NCBI GenBank assembly: GCA_040381195.1
Contig: JBEIHR010000002.1
Location: 1-56,262 of the forward strand
Direction of reading: 5' to 3'
Length of the DNA: 56,262 nucleotides
Origin: VGCC01 sp040381195
GTDB taxonomy: Bacteria; Actinomycetota; Actinomycetes; S36-B12
The notes under the pieces are model-generated. The model did no database searches and was not told where the DNA came from. It saw only the letters and a program-made list of their open reading frames with translations. Of this stretch, positions 15,525 to 24,420 are shown piece by piece. Every line of letters begins with the position of its first letter. Position 1 is the stretch's first letter. Both the position numbers and the translations under genes were made by a program.

Positions 15525-16856
15525 GTGTCTGCCGCGAATCTCGGTCCCATGTGGCCCCAGGGTGCGCGACGCAGTGCCGATGGGAGCCTCGTCGTCGGGG
15601 GAGTCGACGTGCGAGATGCGGTCACGAGCTACCAGAGTCCGGTCTTCCTGATCGACGAGACCGACGTGCGGACTCGGGCCCGGGAATTCCGCAACGCCTA
15701 CACGGCGGCGGGTGCCAGTCGGGTCTACTACGCGGCCAAGGCTTTTCTCACCACGACGATCGCCCGATGGGTTCACGAGGAGGGCCTGGGGATCGACGTC
15801 GCCAGCGGCGGGGAACTGACCGTCGTCCAGAGGGCAGGAATCCCCGGCGAGGCAATCGTCATGCACGGCAACAACAAGTCGATGGCGGAGATTGAGCAGG
15901 CAGTCGGGTACGGGGTCGGTCGCATCGTGATCGACTCCTTCGAGGAGATCGCACGCGTTGCCGACGCCGCTGCACGGGCCAATGTCGTGCAACCGGTCTT
16001 GGTGCGCGTGACGGTGGGTGTCGAAGCACACACTCACGAATACATCGCCACCGCGCACGAGGATCAGAAGTTCGGCGTGTCCGCCTCGAAGGATGTTGAC
16101 GAGGCCGTCCGGCGCATCAGCGCACTCCCGTCACTGACCCTCGTCGGTCTGCACTCGCACATCGGCTCACAGATCTTCGACGCATCCGGTTTCGAGGTCG
16201 CGGCCGCCCGCATCGTCGCCGTGGCTCAACGCCTGTGGGACCACCAGGGGATCGAGATCGAGGAACTCAACCTCGGTGGGGGCATGGGTATCGCGTATCT
16301 CGAAGATGACGACCCCCTAGATGTCGCGGACATGGCGCGCGAGATCGGCGCGATCGTCGAGGCCCAATGCGCTCAGGCCGGAATCCCGCGTCCGGCACTG
16401 GCCTTCGAACCGGGGCGCGCGATCATTGGTCCTGCGGGAGTTACCGTCTATGAGGTCGGAACCGTGAAGCCGGTCAGCCTTGATGGTGATCAGACACGCT
16501 GGTACGTCTCGGTCGACGGTGGAATGAGCGACAACATCCGGACTGCCCTCTACGGTGCGGAATACACCGTGATGCTGGCATCCCGCATCTCTCAGGCCCC
16601 CGACATCCCGTGCCGGGTCGTGGGCAAGCACTGCGAATCCGGTGACATCGTGGTCCGCGACGCACTGTTGCCTGCGGATATCGCACCCGGTGACCTCCTC
16701 GCGGTCGCTGCCACCGGGGCCTACTGCCGGGCGATGGCATCCAATTACAACTACCTTCCCCGCCCCGCGGTAGTCGGGGTTTCCGATGGGCGCACACAGG
16801 TCGTGCTGCGGCGGGAGACCCTCGACGATCTGATGCACCTGGACCCGGGTGCGTGA
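15525..16856 (+). CDS. lysA: Diaminopimelate decarboxylase
   Basis: Last step of lysine synthesis, meso-diaminopimelate to lysine, using PLP. Lys72 in YYAAKAF is the expected Schiff-base residue. Other family motifs are HGNNKS, GLHSHIGSQIFD, LNLGGGMGI, FEPGRAI and the dimer-partner Cys in GKHCESGD. The 443 residues match the family. The frame starts with GTG, and downstream hom follows after 57 bases. Confidence 0.97.
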   Translation: MSAANLGPMWPQGARRSADGSLVVGGVDVRDAVTSYQSPVFLIDETDVRTRAREFRNAYTAAGASRVYYAAKAFLTTTIARWVHEEGLGIDVASGGELTVVQRAGIPGEAIVMHGNNKSMAEIEQAVGYGVGRIVIDSFEEIARVADAAARANVVQPVLVRVTVGVEAHTHEYIATAHEDQKFGVSASKDVDEAVRRISALPSLTLVGLHSHIGSQIFDASGFEVAAARIVAVAQRLWDHQGIEIEELNLGGGMGIAYLEDDDPLDVADMAREIGAIVEAQCAQAGIPRPALAFEPGRAIIGPAGVTVYEVGTVKPVSLDGDQTRWYVSVDGGMSDNIRTALYGAEYTVMLASRISQAPDIPCRVVGKHCESGDIVVRDALLPADIAPGDLLAVAATGAYCRAMASNYNYLPRPAVVGVSDGRTQVVLRRETLDDLMHLDPGA

Positions 16857-16913
16857 CGGAGGCGGGCCCCGAACCTGAGAGGCTATGTCCGATTCGGGTG
16901 AGGAGTGGCCGCC

Positions 16914-18206
16914 GTGGCTGAGAAGCGTCCCATCACCGTCGCGCTGCTCGGAGCAGGCACGGTGGGCTCCTCCGTTGCCTCGCTCCTGGCCGAGAACTCC
17001 GAGGACTTCGCCCATCGGATCGGCGCGCCCGTCGAACTCACCGGGGTGGCCGTCCGAGATCCTGCGCGAGCGCGCCCGGGTATCGCGTCATCGCTGCTGA
17101 CCGACGATGTGCTCGGCCTTGCGGCGTCCGGTGCGGACGTGGTTGTCGAGGTGATGGGCGGAATCGAACCGGCCCGCTCGGCGATCCTTGCGGCGATGGC
17201 AGCAGGCTCGAGTGTCGTGACGGCGAACAAGGCGCTGCTCGCCGAAGATGGTGCGTCGCTCTATCGAGCGGCCGCCGAGCACGGGGTCGACCTCTATTTC
17301 GAAGCTTCGGTGGCAGGTGCGATCCCGCTGCTGCGACCGCTGCGTGAGTCCCTCGCGGGGGATCGCGTGGTCTCCGTCATGGGAATCGTCAACGGCACCA
17401 CGAACTTCATGCTGACGAAGATGGATGAGGACGGTGCCGACTACGACGATGTCTTCGCCGAGGCGCACGCGTTGGGGTACCTCGAAGCTGATCCCACCCT
17501 CGACGTCGGTGGACACGACGCCGCTGCGAAGGCTGCGATCCTTGCGGAGTTGGCCTTCCACACGCGCGTGACGATCGACGACGTGTACGTCGAGGGCATC
17601 ACGGACGTGACCGCGGAGGATATGCGGGCTGCCCGCGCCATGGGATTCGTCATCAAGCTGCTGGCGGTCGCGGAGCGGGTGGGGGAGGGCATCGTGGTGC
17701 GCGTGCACCCGGCGATGATTCCGCGCGAGCATCCGTTGGCGAGTGTCCGCGGTGCGTTCAATGCTGTCTTCGTCGAAGCGGAGGCTGCCGGCGAGATGAT
17801 GTTCTACGGACGAGGCGCGGGCGGTAACCCGACCGCGAGCGCGGTGCTCGGGGATGTCGTTGCCGCCGCGCGCAATCGACGTGCGGGGGGGCTCGGGCCG
17901 GGGGAGAGCACGTACTCCAACCTTCCGGTGCTCGACATCGGATCGGCGCACACGCGCTACTACGTGAATCTCGATGTCACGGACCGTCCCGGTGTTCTCG
18001 CATCCATCGCCAATTCGTTCGCCGAGCATGGCGTGAGCATCCAGGTCGTTCGCCAGGACGGCCACGGTTCAGAAGCCGGGCTCATCGTCCGCACGCACCG
18101 TGCCCAGGATGCTGCTCTCCAGGCCACGATCGCTGCTCTGCGGGAACTCGACACCGTCAAGCGCGTCGTCGGTGTGATGCGCGTCGAAGGTGAGGCGGGC
18201 GACTAA
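16914..18206 (+). CDS. hom: Homoserine dehydrogenase with C-terminal ACT domain
   Basis: Reduces aspartate semialdehyde to homoserine, branch point to threonine and methionine. NAD(P) motif LGAGTVGSS begins at residue 12, followed by EVMGG, TANKALLAE and the catalytic region GGHDAAAKAAILAELAF. The last 80 residues form an ACT domain (YYVNLDVTDRPGVLASIA), the usual site of threonine feedback. GTG 16914 is preferred over GTG 16905 because AGGAG at 16901-16905 then stands eight bases away. The 430 residues match the family. The stop overlaps thrC by one base. Confidence 0.97.
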   Translation: MAEKRPITVALLGAGTVGSSVASLLAENSEDFAHRIGAPVELTGVAVRDPARARPGIASSLLTDDVLGLAASGADVVVEVMGGIEPARSAILAAMAAGSSVVTANKALLAEDGASLYRAAAEHGVDLYFEASVAGAIPLLRPLRESLAGDRVVSVMGIVNGTTNFMLTKMDEDGADYDDVFAEAHALGYLEADPTLDVGGHDAAAKAAILAELAFHTRVTIDDVYVEGITDVTAEDMRAARAMGFVIKLLAVAERVGEGIVVRVHPAMIPREHPLASVRGAFNAVFVEAEAAGEMMFYGRGAGGNPTASAVLGDVVAAARNRRAGGLGPGESTYSNLPVLDIGSAHTRYYVNLDVTDRPGVLASIANSFAEHGVSIQVVRQDGHGSEAGLIVRTHRAQDAALQATIAALRELDTVKRVVGVMRVEGEAGD

Positions 18207-19261
18207 TGGCCCACCAGTGGCGCGGGGTCATCGAGGAGTATCGCGAGCGGCTTCCCGTGGGTCCGGCTACCCCCGTGGTGACACTCCGTGAGGGTGGCAC
18301 TCCCCTTGTGTATGCCTGCACGATCAGTGAACTCACCGGGTGCGAGGTGTGGCTGAAGTTCGAAGGCGCCAATCCCACCGGTTCCTTCAAGGACCGGGGT
18401 ATGACGATGGCGATCAGCAAGGCGGCGGAGGCGGGGGCCAAGGCGGTCATCTGCGCTTCGACGGGCAATACATCGGCGAGTGCCGCCGCTTACGCCGCGA
18501 AAGCCTCCATGGTCAGCGGAGTGTTGATCCCGCAGGGCAAGATCGCCATGGGCAAGTTGGCGCAGGCGATCATCCACGGAGCGAAGATCCTGCAGATTGA
18601 GGGCAACTTCGATCAGTGCCTCGTTGTCGCCCGGGAACTCGCGGAGTCCTACCCGATCGAATTGGTCAACAGTGTGAACCCGGTGCGGATCGAGGGCCAG
18701 AAGACAGCCGCTTTCGAAGTTGTCGACCTGCTCGGATTCGCTCCGGACATCCACTGCCTGCCGGTGGGCAACGCCGGCAACGTGACTGCGTATTGGCGTG
18801 GGTACCGCGAATACCACGCGGATGGGCTCTCGACACTGCCGCGCATGTGGGGATTCCAGGCCGCCGGGGCCGCGCCGTTGGTTCGTGGTGAGCCGGTGGC
18901 CCAGCCCGAGACCATTGCGACGGCGATCCGCATCGGCAATCCCGCGTCCTGGGATCAGGCGATCGCCGCGCGGGATGAATCCGGGGGTCTCATCGACATG
19001 GTGACCGACGATCAAATCCTCGCCGCCTACCGACTCCTTGCCGAGCGCGAAGGGCTGTTCTGTGAGCCATCGAGTGCGGCGAGCGTTGCGGGCCTGCTCC
19101 TGATGAAAGAAAAAGGACTACTCGATCGGGGGCAGCGGATCGTGTGCACACTCACGGGCCACGGATTGAAGGATCCGCAGTGGGCACTCGACGGGGCCCC
19201 CGACCCCATCGTCATCGCACCGCGCGCGGACGCCGCAGCGCACGCTTTGGGGCTCGCATGA
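18206..19261 (+). CDS. thrC: Threonine synthase
   Basis: PLP enzyme converting O-phosphohomoserine to threonine, 351 residues, the short class typical of actinobacteria. Lys62 in GSFKDRG holds the cofactor, STGNTSAS binds substrate, and GNAGN binds the PLP phosphate. The start overlaps the hom stop (TAATG) and the end overlaps thrB (ATGA), giving a tightly coupled hom-thrC-thrB operon. Confidence 0.97.
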   Translation: MAHQWRGVIEEYRERLPVGPATPVVTLREGGTPLVYACTISELTGCEVWLKFEGANPTGSFKDRGMTMAISKAAEAGAKAVICASTGNTSASAAAYAAKASMVSGVLIPQGKIAMGKLAQAIIHGAKILQIEGNFDQCLVVARELAESYPIELVNSVNPVRIEGQKTAAFEVVDLLGFAPDIHCLPVGNAGNVTAYWRGYREYHADGLSTLPRMWGFQAAGAAPLVRGEPVAQPETIATAIRIGNPASWDQAIAARDESGGLIDMVTDDQILAAYRLLAEREGLFCEPSSAASVAGLLLMKEKGLLDRGQRIVCTLTGHGLKDPQWALDGAPDPIVIAPRADAAAHALGLA

Positions 19262-20181
19262 CGGTGACCTTCACTCGCGAGCCTGTTCGGATCGTCGTCC
19301 CGGCGAGCAGCGCCAATCTCGGGCCGGGCTTCGATTGCCTTGGCATGGCCCTCGCGCTCTACGACGAGTTGGTCGCGATGGTCTCCGATGACGATGGTGT
19401 CCTGATCGAGGTCGCCGGTGAAGGTGCTGCGGACGTGCCGCGTGACGAATCCCATCTCGTCGTGCGCGCCATGCGATTGCTCTTCGATCATCTGGGAGCA
19501 CACCCATCCGGCTTCGTCCTGCGATGTCGGAATTCCATCCCGCATAGTCGCGGCCTTGGCTCCTCCGCCGCCGCGATCATGGGCGGCCTCGCTCTTGCCC
19601 GAGCCCTGGTGGACGGCGGAGTCGAGCGGATCAGTGACGACGACCTGCTCACGATCGCGCTCCCACTCGAATCACACCCCGACAACCTCTCGGCAGCACT
19701 GCTCGGCGGGTTCACCGTGGGCTGGATGCGTGACGGTGCGGCGCGCGCAGTGCGCATGCCTGTACATCCCGGCGTCCGACCCGTGGTTGCGATTCCGCCC
19801 CACCGGATGGCGACGTCCACTGCGCGGAAGGCCCTTCCCGCACACGTCAATCTCGACGACGTCATTTTCAACCTCGCGCGCGCCGGGCTCATGGCCCATG
19901 CGCTGCGGGATCGACCTGATCTACTCCTCGATGCCACCGAGGATGCTTTGCACCAGCGCGCCCGGGCGGGCATCTATCCGGAGTCCATAGATCTCGTCGA
20001 CGCCTTGCGCAGTCGCGGATTTCCGGCACTCGTCTCCGGTGCGGGACCGTCCGTCATGGTTCTCGGTCACGAACCCGCGCACAGCGTCGATGCCGTCTCC
20101 GCACTCGCACCTTCGGGATGGGATGTGGTGTCGGTTCCGATTTCCCCGAATGGCGCCACGGTCGTTCCGATCCACCCCTAG
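19258..20181 (+). CDS. thrB: Homoserine kinase
   Basis: GHMP-family kinase that phosphorylates homoserine, 307 residues. PASSANLGPGFDCLG is the N-terminal motif, and SRGLGSSAA (about 98-106) is the ATP-binding loop. A longer upstream frame exists but lies inside thrC; ATG 19258 overlaps the thrC stop by ATGA. The C-terminal SGAGPSVMVLG motif is intact. Confidence 0.97.
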   Translation: MTVTFTREPVRIVVPASSANLGPGFDCLGMALALYDELVAMVSDDDGVLIEVAGEGAADVPRDESHLVVRAMRLLFDHLGAHPSGFVLRCRNSIPHSRGLGSSAAAIMGGLALARALVDGGVERISDDDLLTIALPLESHPDNLSAALLGGFTVGWMRDGAARAVRMPVHPGVRPVVAIPPHRMATSTARKALPAHVNLDDVIFNLARAGLMAHALRDRPDLLLDATEDALHQRARAGIYPESIDLVDALRSRGFPALVSGAGPSVMVLGHEPAHSVDAVSALAPSGWDVVSVPISPNGATVVPIHP

Positions 20182-20203
20182 CAGGATCGGTGGGGGTACG
20201 TGT

Positions 20204-20209
20204 TAGGCT
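20204..20209 (+). promoter_or_regulatory. Candidate extended -10 promoter of rho
   Basis: TAGGCT is preceded by TG one base upstream (TGTTAGGCT), an extended -10. It predicts a leader of about 115 bases for rho. Confidence 0.45.
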
Positions 20210-20254
20210 GAGGACACTTCGGCAGCTGGCAATGGCCCGGCTTCCCAAAGATCC

Positions 20255-20327
20255 GGATTCCCCGTAGGACATCTGATCGCCACTGCTTCGTGACCGAAGT
20301 TCCATTTCAGGATTCCCGATAGGACAC
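20255..20327. repeat. 18-base direct repeat in the rho leader
   Basis: GGATTCCCCGTAGGACAT at 20255-20272 recurs as GGATTCCCGATAGGACAC at 20310-20327, with 15 or so matching bases. The second copy ends three bases before the start codon and contains its AGGA ribosome site. Confidence 0.6.
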
Positions 20328-20330
20328 CAC

Positions 20331-21986
20331 GTGACAGAAACAGCAACGAGCGCCAGCACGTCCAATGGCCTCTCCAGCATGCTGCTCCCCGAACTCAAGC
20401 AATTAGCCCAACAGCTGGGCATCGCCGGGTCGAGTGCCATGCGCAAGGGTGACTTGATCACCGCGATCCAAGATCGACAGAAGGCAGCGGGCAGCCCGCG
20501 CCGAGCGGCACGCCGCGATGCGGGTCCCGCCGAGCAGGGCGAGGCGCGACGCGAGGACCGCCAGGAGGATCGGCGCGAGGACCGCACCGAGGGTCGCCGT
20601 GACGATCGGCGCGAGGACCGCACCGAGGGTCGTCGTGACGACCGGCGCGATGACCGTCGTGACGACCGGCGGGATGACCGCCGTGACGACCGTGGCCCCC
20701 GCTCTGGTGGGGATGATCGCGGTGATGACTTCGACGGTGGTCGCCGTGGCCGTCGCCGTGGGCGCGATCGATTCCGTGACCGCCGTGATCGCCGTGGTGG
20801 CGGGGGGTTCCAGGAGTCGGAGCCGGAGGTCAGTGACGACGACGTCCTGCTGCCCGTCGCAGGAATCCTCGACATCATGGACAACTACGCCTTCGTTCGC
20901 ACGAGCGGCTATCTGCCGGGCCCGAACGACGTCTACGTCTCGTTGGCTCTCGTGCGCAAGCATGGTCTGCGCAAGGGAGATGCGATCACCGGCCAGGTGC
21001 GCCAACCGCGTGATGGTGAGCGCCGGGAGAAGTTCAACCCTTTGGTGCGCATTGAGTCGATCAACGGCAGTGATGTGGAGTCGGCACGTTCGCGTCCCGA
21101 GTTCTCCAAGCTCACGCCGCTCTACCCGCAGGACCGCCTACGGCTCGAGACGACGCCCAACAACTTGACCACCCGGGTGATCGACCTCGTGGCTCCGATC
21201 GGAAAGGGACAACGTGGTCTCATCGTCTCGCCGCCGAAGGCAGGCAAGACGATGGTGCTCCAGGCGATTGCCAACGCGATCACGGAGAACAACCCGGAAG
21301 TCCACCTCATGGTCGTGCTCGTCGACGAGCGTCCAGAGGAAGTCACCGACATGCAGCGTTCGGTCAAGGGTGAGGTCATCGCCTCGACCTTCGATCGCCC
21401 CGCTGAGGATCACACGATCATTGCGGAACTCTCTATCGAGCGCGCCAAGCGTCTCGTGGAATTGGGTCACGATGTCGTCGTGCTGCTCGACTCGATGACG
21501 CGTCTGGGTCGCGCCTACAACTTGGCGGCTCCCGCATCCGGACGCATCCTGTCCGGTGGTGTCGACTCCACCGCGCTGTATCCGCCGAAGAAGTTCTTCG
21601 GTGCCGCGCGCAACATCGAGAATGGCGGCTCCCTGACCATCCTCGCCACGGCGCTCGTCGAGACCGGCTCACGCATGGATGAGGTGATCTTCGAGGAGTT
21701 CAAGGGCACCGGCAATATGGAGCTCAAGCTGGATCGGCGCCTCGCGGACAAGCGGATCTTCCCTGCGGTTGACGTCGACGCCTCCGGCACTCGCAAGGAA
21801 GAACTCCTGATGTCCGCCGAGGAGCTCAAGATCGTCTGGAAGTTGCGTCGGGTGCTGCACGCCCTCGACCAGCAGCAGTCGATCGAGCTCCTGCTCACCA
21901 AGCTGCGCGAGACGGAGAACAACTACGACTTCCTGCTCCAGGTTCAGAAGACGACCCCGTCCGCTCCGGGATCGTCCGACGACTAG
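20331..21986 (+). CDS. rho: Transcription termination factor Rho with Arg/Asp-rich insert
   Basis: Hexameric RNA helicase that ends transcription, 551 residues. The N-terminal RHO_N helices (about 15-50) are followed by a disordered Arg/Asp/Gly-rich insert (about 56-165), then the RNA-binding cold-shock-like domain (VAGILDIMDNYAFVRTSGYL), Walker A PPKAGKT at 301-307, Walker B VVVLLDSMTRLGR and the R-loop region VDSTALYPPKKFFGAAR. Actinobacterial Rho often has such an insert; this one is built from near-identical repeats. GTG 20331 has AGGA eight bases upstream. A long leader with a direct repeat precedes it. Confidence 0.97.
   Translation: MTETATSASTSNGLSSMLLPELKQLAQQLGIAGSSAMRKGDLITAIQDRQKAAGSPRRAARRDAGPAEQGEARREDRQEDRREDRTEGRRDDRREDRTEGRRDDRRDDRRDDRRDDRRDDRGPRSGGDDRGDDFDGGRRGRRRGRDRFRDRRDRRGGGGFQESEPEVSDDDVLLPVAGILDIMDNYAFVRTSGYLPGPNDVYVSLALVRKHGLRKGDAITGQVRQPRDGERREKFNPLVRIESINGSDVESARSRPEFSKLTPLYPQDRLRLETTPNNLTTRVIDLVAPIGKGQRGLIVSPPKAGKTMVLQAIANAITENNPEVHLMVVLVDERPEEVTDMQRSVKGEVIASTFDRPAEDHTIIAELSIERAKRLVELGHDVVVLLDSMTRLGRAYNLAAPASGRILSGGVDSTALYPPKKFFGAARNIENGGSLTILATALVETGSRMDEVIFEEFKGTGNMELKLDRRLADKRIFPAVDVDASGTRKEELLMSAEELKIVWKLRRVLHALDQQQSIELLLTKLRETENNYDFLLQVQKTTPSAPGSSDD
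20571..20690. repeat. In-frame 36-bp and 24-bp tandem repeats in the Rho insert
   Basis: A 36-bp unit occurs twice (20571-20606, 20607-20642; differing at two positions), then a related 24-bp unit twice (20643-20666, 20667-20690). They encode residues 105-120 and the preceding R-R-E-D-R-T-E-G-R-R-D-D blocks of alternating Arg and Asp. Confidence 0.85.
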
Positions 21987-21994
21987 GGGACAGG

Positions 21995-22013
21995 CCCACC
22001 CGTCCCGGGTGGG
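21995..22013 (+). terminator. Hairpin after rho
   Basis: CCCACCCG pairs with CGGGTGGG around a three-base loop eight bases after the rho stop; outer GACA/TGTC bases extend the stem. It is followed by TCATACTTAAG, which may form part of the rpmE promoter (CATACT at 22016-22021). Confidence 0.6.
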
Positions 22014-22082
22014 TGTCATACTTAAGCGTCCGGTTCACGGGGGCCACCCGGTCCCCGACCCGGACCCGATCGAGGAGAAACC

Positions 22083-22304
22083 GTGAAGGCCGATATCCAT
22101 CCGGAGTACGTGGAGACGACGGTGACCTGCACCTGTGGCAGCACCTTCACCACGCGGAGCACCGCGAAGAACGGCGTGATCCACGCTGACGTCTGCTCGC
22201 AGTGCCACCCGTTCTATACGGGCAAGCAGAAGATCCTCGACACAGGTGGTCGTGTCGCGAAGTTCGACAAGCGCTACGGCAAGGGTGGCGCAGGCGACAA
22301 GTAG
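22083..22304 (+). CDS. rpmE: 50S ribosomal protein L31
   Basis: The 73-residue protein is the zinc-binding form of L31, with Cys16, Cys18, Cys38 and Cys41 (CTC, CSQC). GTG 22083 has GAGGAG six bases upstream. The zinc-free paralogue used under zinc starvation is not in the window. It lies between the rho terminator and a set of hairpins preceding prfA, the usual actinobacterial position. Confidence 0.97.
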   Translation: MKADIHPEYVETTVTCTCGSTFTTRSTAKNGVIHADVCSQCHPFYTGKQKILDTGGRVAKFDKRYGKGGAGDK

Positions 22305-22310
22305 ATGAGT

Positions 22311-22330
22311 TCCCGGGCGCCGGCCCGGGA
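22311..22330 (+). terminator. Hairpin after rpmE
   Basis: TCCCGGGC pairs with GCCCGGGA around a four-base loop, six bases after the rpmE stop. Confidence 0.6.
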
Positions 22331-22331
22331 T

Positions 22332-22373
22332 CGGCCGCGTGTCTCCCCCGTCGCGCGGCCGGTCCCCGACCGG
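22332..22373 (+). promoter_or_regulatory. Two mutually exclusive hairpins before prfA
   Basis: CGGCCGCG (22332-22339) can pair with CGCGGCCG (22354-22361); alternatively CCGGTC (22359-22364) pairs with GACCGG (22368-22373). The two structures share bases 22359-22361, as in an attenuator, but no regulator is known to me here. Confidence 0.4.
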
Positions 22374-22411
22374 CGCCCGACTCGTCTCAACGGTCGACCG
22401 AGGGAGTAGGC

Positions 22412-23485
22412 ATGTTCGACAACTGCGTGGAACTCGAAGCCGAGTTCACCGACTTAGAGAGCGCCCTTGCCGACCCCGGTGTGCACGCAGATCAGTCGCG
22501 TGCGCGGAAACTCGGTCGTCGCTACGCCCAGCTCCGGCCGATCATCGAGGCGTATCGGCACTGGCGGGCCCTCACCGACGACGAGTCGGCTGCTCGGGAG
22601 CTCGCCGAGGATGATCCGGTCTTCGCGGCCGAGGCCGATGCGCTGGCCGGCAGGATCGAGGACGCCGCGGATCGCTTGCGCACTCTGCTGCTGCCCCGCG
22701 ACCCGATGGATGACAAGGACGTCATCCTCGAGGTGAAAGCGGGGGAGGGGGGTGAGGAATCGGCGTTGTTCGCCGGTGATCTGCTGCGGATGTATCTCCG
22801 GTACGCGGAACGCCGTGGCTGGAGCACCGAAATCATCGACGCTGTCGAATCGGACTTAGGTGGCTTTAAGGATGTCTCCGTCGCGGTGAAAGCGCGCGGC
22901 GCTCCCGAACCCGGGGACGCTCCCTATGCGCGCCTGAAGTTCGAGGGGGGTGTGCACCGCGTCCAACGCGTCCCGGTGACCGAGTCGCAGGGGCGTATCC
23001 ACACATCGGCGGCAGGAGTGCTCGTGATGCCAGAAGCCGAGGACGTCGACGTCACTATCGATCCCAACGACCTGCGCATCGACGTGTATCGATCCTCGGG
23101 TCCCGGTGGCCAGAGCGTGAACACGACGGACTCCGCGGTCCGCATCACGCACCTGCCGACAGGTGTCGTGGTCTCCTGTCAAAACGAGAAGAGCCAGTTG
23201 CAGAACAAGGAGTCGGCGTTGCGCATCCTGCGCGCCCGCCTCCTCGCCCTCGCGGAGGAAGCCGCCGCCCAGGAAGCATCTGACGCGCGCAAGTCCCAAG
23301 TCCGCACGGTGGATCGCAGCGAACGCATCCGCACCTACAACTTCCCGGAGAACCGCCTCAACGATCATCGGGTGGGCTTCAAGGCCCACAATCTCGACCA
23401 GGTGCTCGACGGGGATCTCGACGCGGTCATTGATGCCTGCGTCTCTGCGGACCAGGAGAGCCGGCTTTCGGAGACGTCCGCATGA
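22412..23485 (+). CDS. prfA: Peptide chain release factor 1
   Basis: Recognises UAG and UAA stop codons and triggers peptide release. The 357 residues include the stop-codon motif as PVT in RVPVTESQGRIHTS, and the catalytic GGQ at 232-234 (GPGGQSVNTTDSAV). The frame is open upstream, but ATG 22412 matches the family start (MFDNCVELEAEF) and has AGGGAG seven bases away. prmC overlaps its stop by ATGA and modifies the Gln of the GGQ loop. Confidence 0.97.
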   Translation: MFDNCVELEAEFTDLESALADPGVHADQSRARKLGRRYAQLRPIIEAYRHWRALTDDESAARELAEDDPVFAAEADALAGRIEDAADRLRTLLLPRDPMDDKDVILEVKAGEGGEESALFAGDLLRMYLRYAERRGWSTEIIDAVESDLGGFKDVSVAVKARGAPEPGDAPYARLKFEGGVHRVQRVPVTESQGRIHTSAAGVLVMPEAEDVDVTIDPNDLRIDVYRSSGPGGQSVNTTDSAVRITHLPTGVVVSCQNEKSQLQNKESALRILRARLLALAEEAAAQEASDARKSQVRTVDRSERIRTYNFPENRLNDHRVGFKAHNLDQVLDGDLDAVIDACVSADQESRLSETSA

Positions 23486-24420
23486 CCGACTTCACCACGG
23501 GGGGTCGCGCCACCGTCCGTGATGTTCTGGTCGACGCGGAGCGTCGGCTTGAGCGGGCCGGGGTCCCGTCACCCTCTGTGGACGCGAGCGAACTCGTGGC
23601 ATTCGCGTTGGGGACCACCCGCACCCGCCTGTTCCTGCATGATCGGCTCGATCCGGATCAGCGCGTGCGCGTCGAGCAGTTGATCACCCAGCGGCTCAAT
23701 CGGGTTCCACTTCAACACATCACCGGCACGGCACCGTTTCGGAGACTCGTTGTGAGCGTGGGGCCCGGGGTGTTCATCCCGCGCCCGGAGACGGAGCTCG
23801 TGACCGAGGCGGCGATCCGGGCCCTGGGGGAGTTCCCCGAGGGGGAGCGGCTGGCGGTCGACCTGTGCACGGGATCGGGCGTGATCGCCCTGTCGTTGGC
23901 GACGGAGGTTCCGAGTAGTCGTGTGACCGCCGTGGAACTCGACGACGTGGCGGTCGGATGGACGAGGGCGAATGTCACCGCGCACCGCCCAGTGATCGAT
24001 GCGGCGGGGAGCAGTCTCGACGTCGTGCATGGAGATGCGGTGACCGTAGCGCAGGATTCGTTGGCTTCCCTTCGGGGACGGTGTGCGGTGGTGGCCTGCA
24101 ATCCGCCCTACATACCTATCGGGATGGTGCCGCGTGAGCCGGAGGTGCGCGACCATGAGCCGCGTATCGCCCTCTACGGGGGTGAGGACGGAATGGACCT
24201 CGTGCGCGGGATTCTCATGACCGCGGGTGACCTGCTTCGACCGGGTGGGCGACTCGTCATCGAGCACGCCGATGTCCAGGGGCCCGCCGGCTCCCAGGGT
24301 GGTGTGCCCGCCGTGGTGGCACAGGCCCGCGATGCCGATGGCCGGCCCCTGTTTCGCGACGTCGTCGATCGCACGGATTTCAACGGTCGTCCTCGCTTCA
24401 CGGTGGCGACGCGCACATGA
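23482..24420 (+). CDS. prmC: Release factor glutamine methyltransferase
   Basis: Methylates the GGQ glutamine of release factors. The 312 residues have the N-terminal helical domain, SAM site DLCTGSGVIALSLA and the catalytic NPPY at 207-210. The ATG overlaps the prfA stop, and its own stop overlaps the tsaC-like gene. Confidence 0.96.
   Translation: MTDFTTGGRATVRDVLVDAERRLERAGVPSPSVDASELVAFALGTTRTRLFLHDRLDPDQRVRVEQLITQRLNRVPLQHITGTAPFRRLVVSVGPGVFIPRPETELVTEAAIRALGEFPEGERLAVDLCTGSGVIALSLATEVPSSRVTAVELDDVAVGWTRANVTAHRPVIDAAGSSLDVVHGDAVTVAQDSLASLRGRCAVVACNPPYIPIGMVPREPEVRDHEPRIALYGGEDGMDLVRGILMTAGDLLRPGGRLVIEHADVQGPAGSQGGVPAVVAQARDADGRPLFRDVVDRTDFNGRPRFTVATRT

Noticed and set aside
20571..20690. 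Regularly spaced repeats in rho, considered as a CRISPR array
   Set aside because: The units are directly adjacent without unique spacers and keep the rho reading frame.
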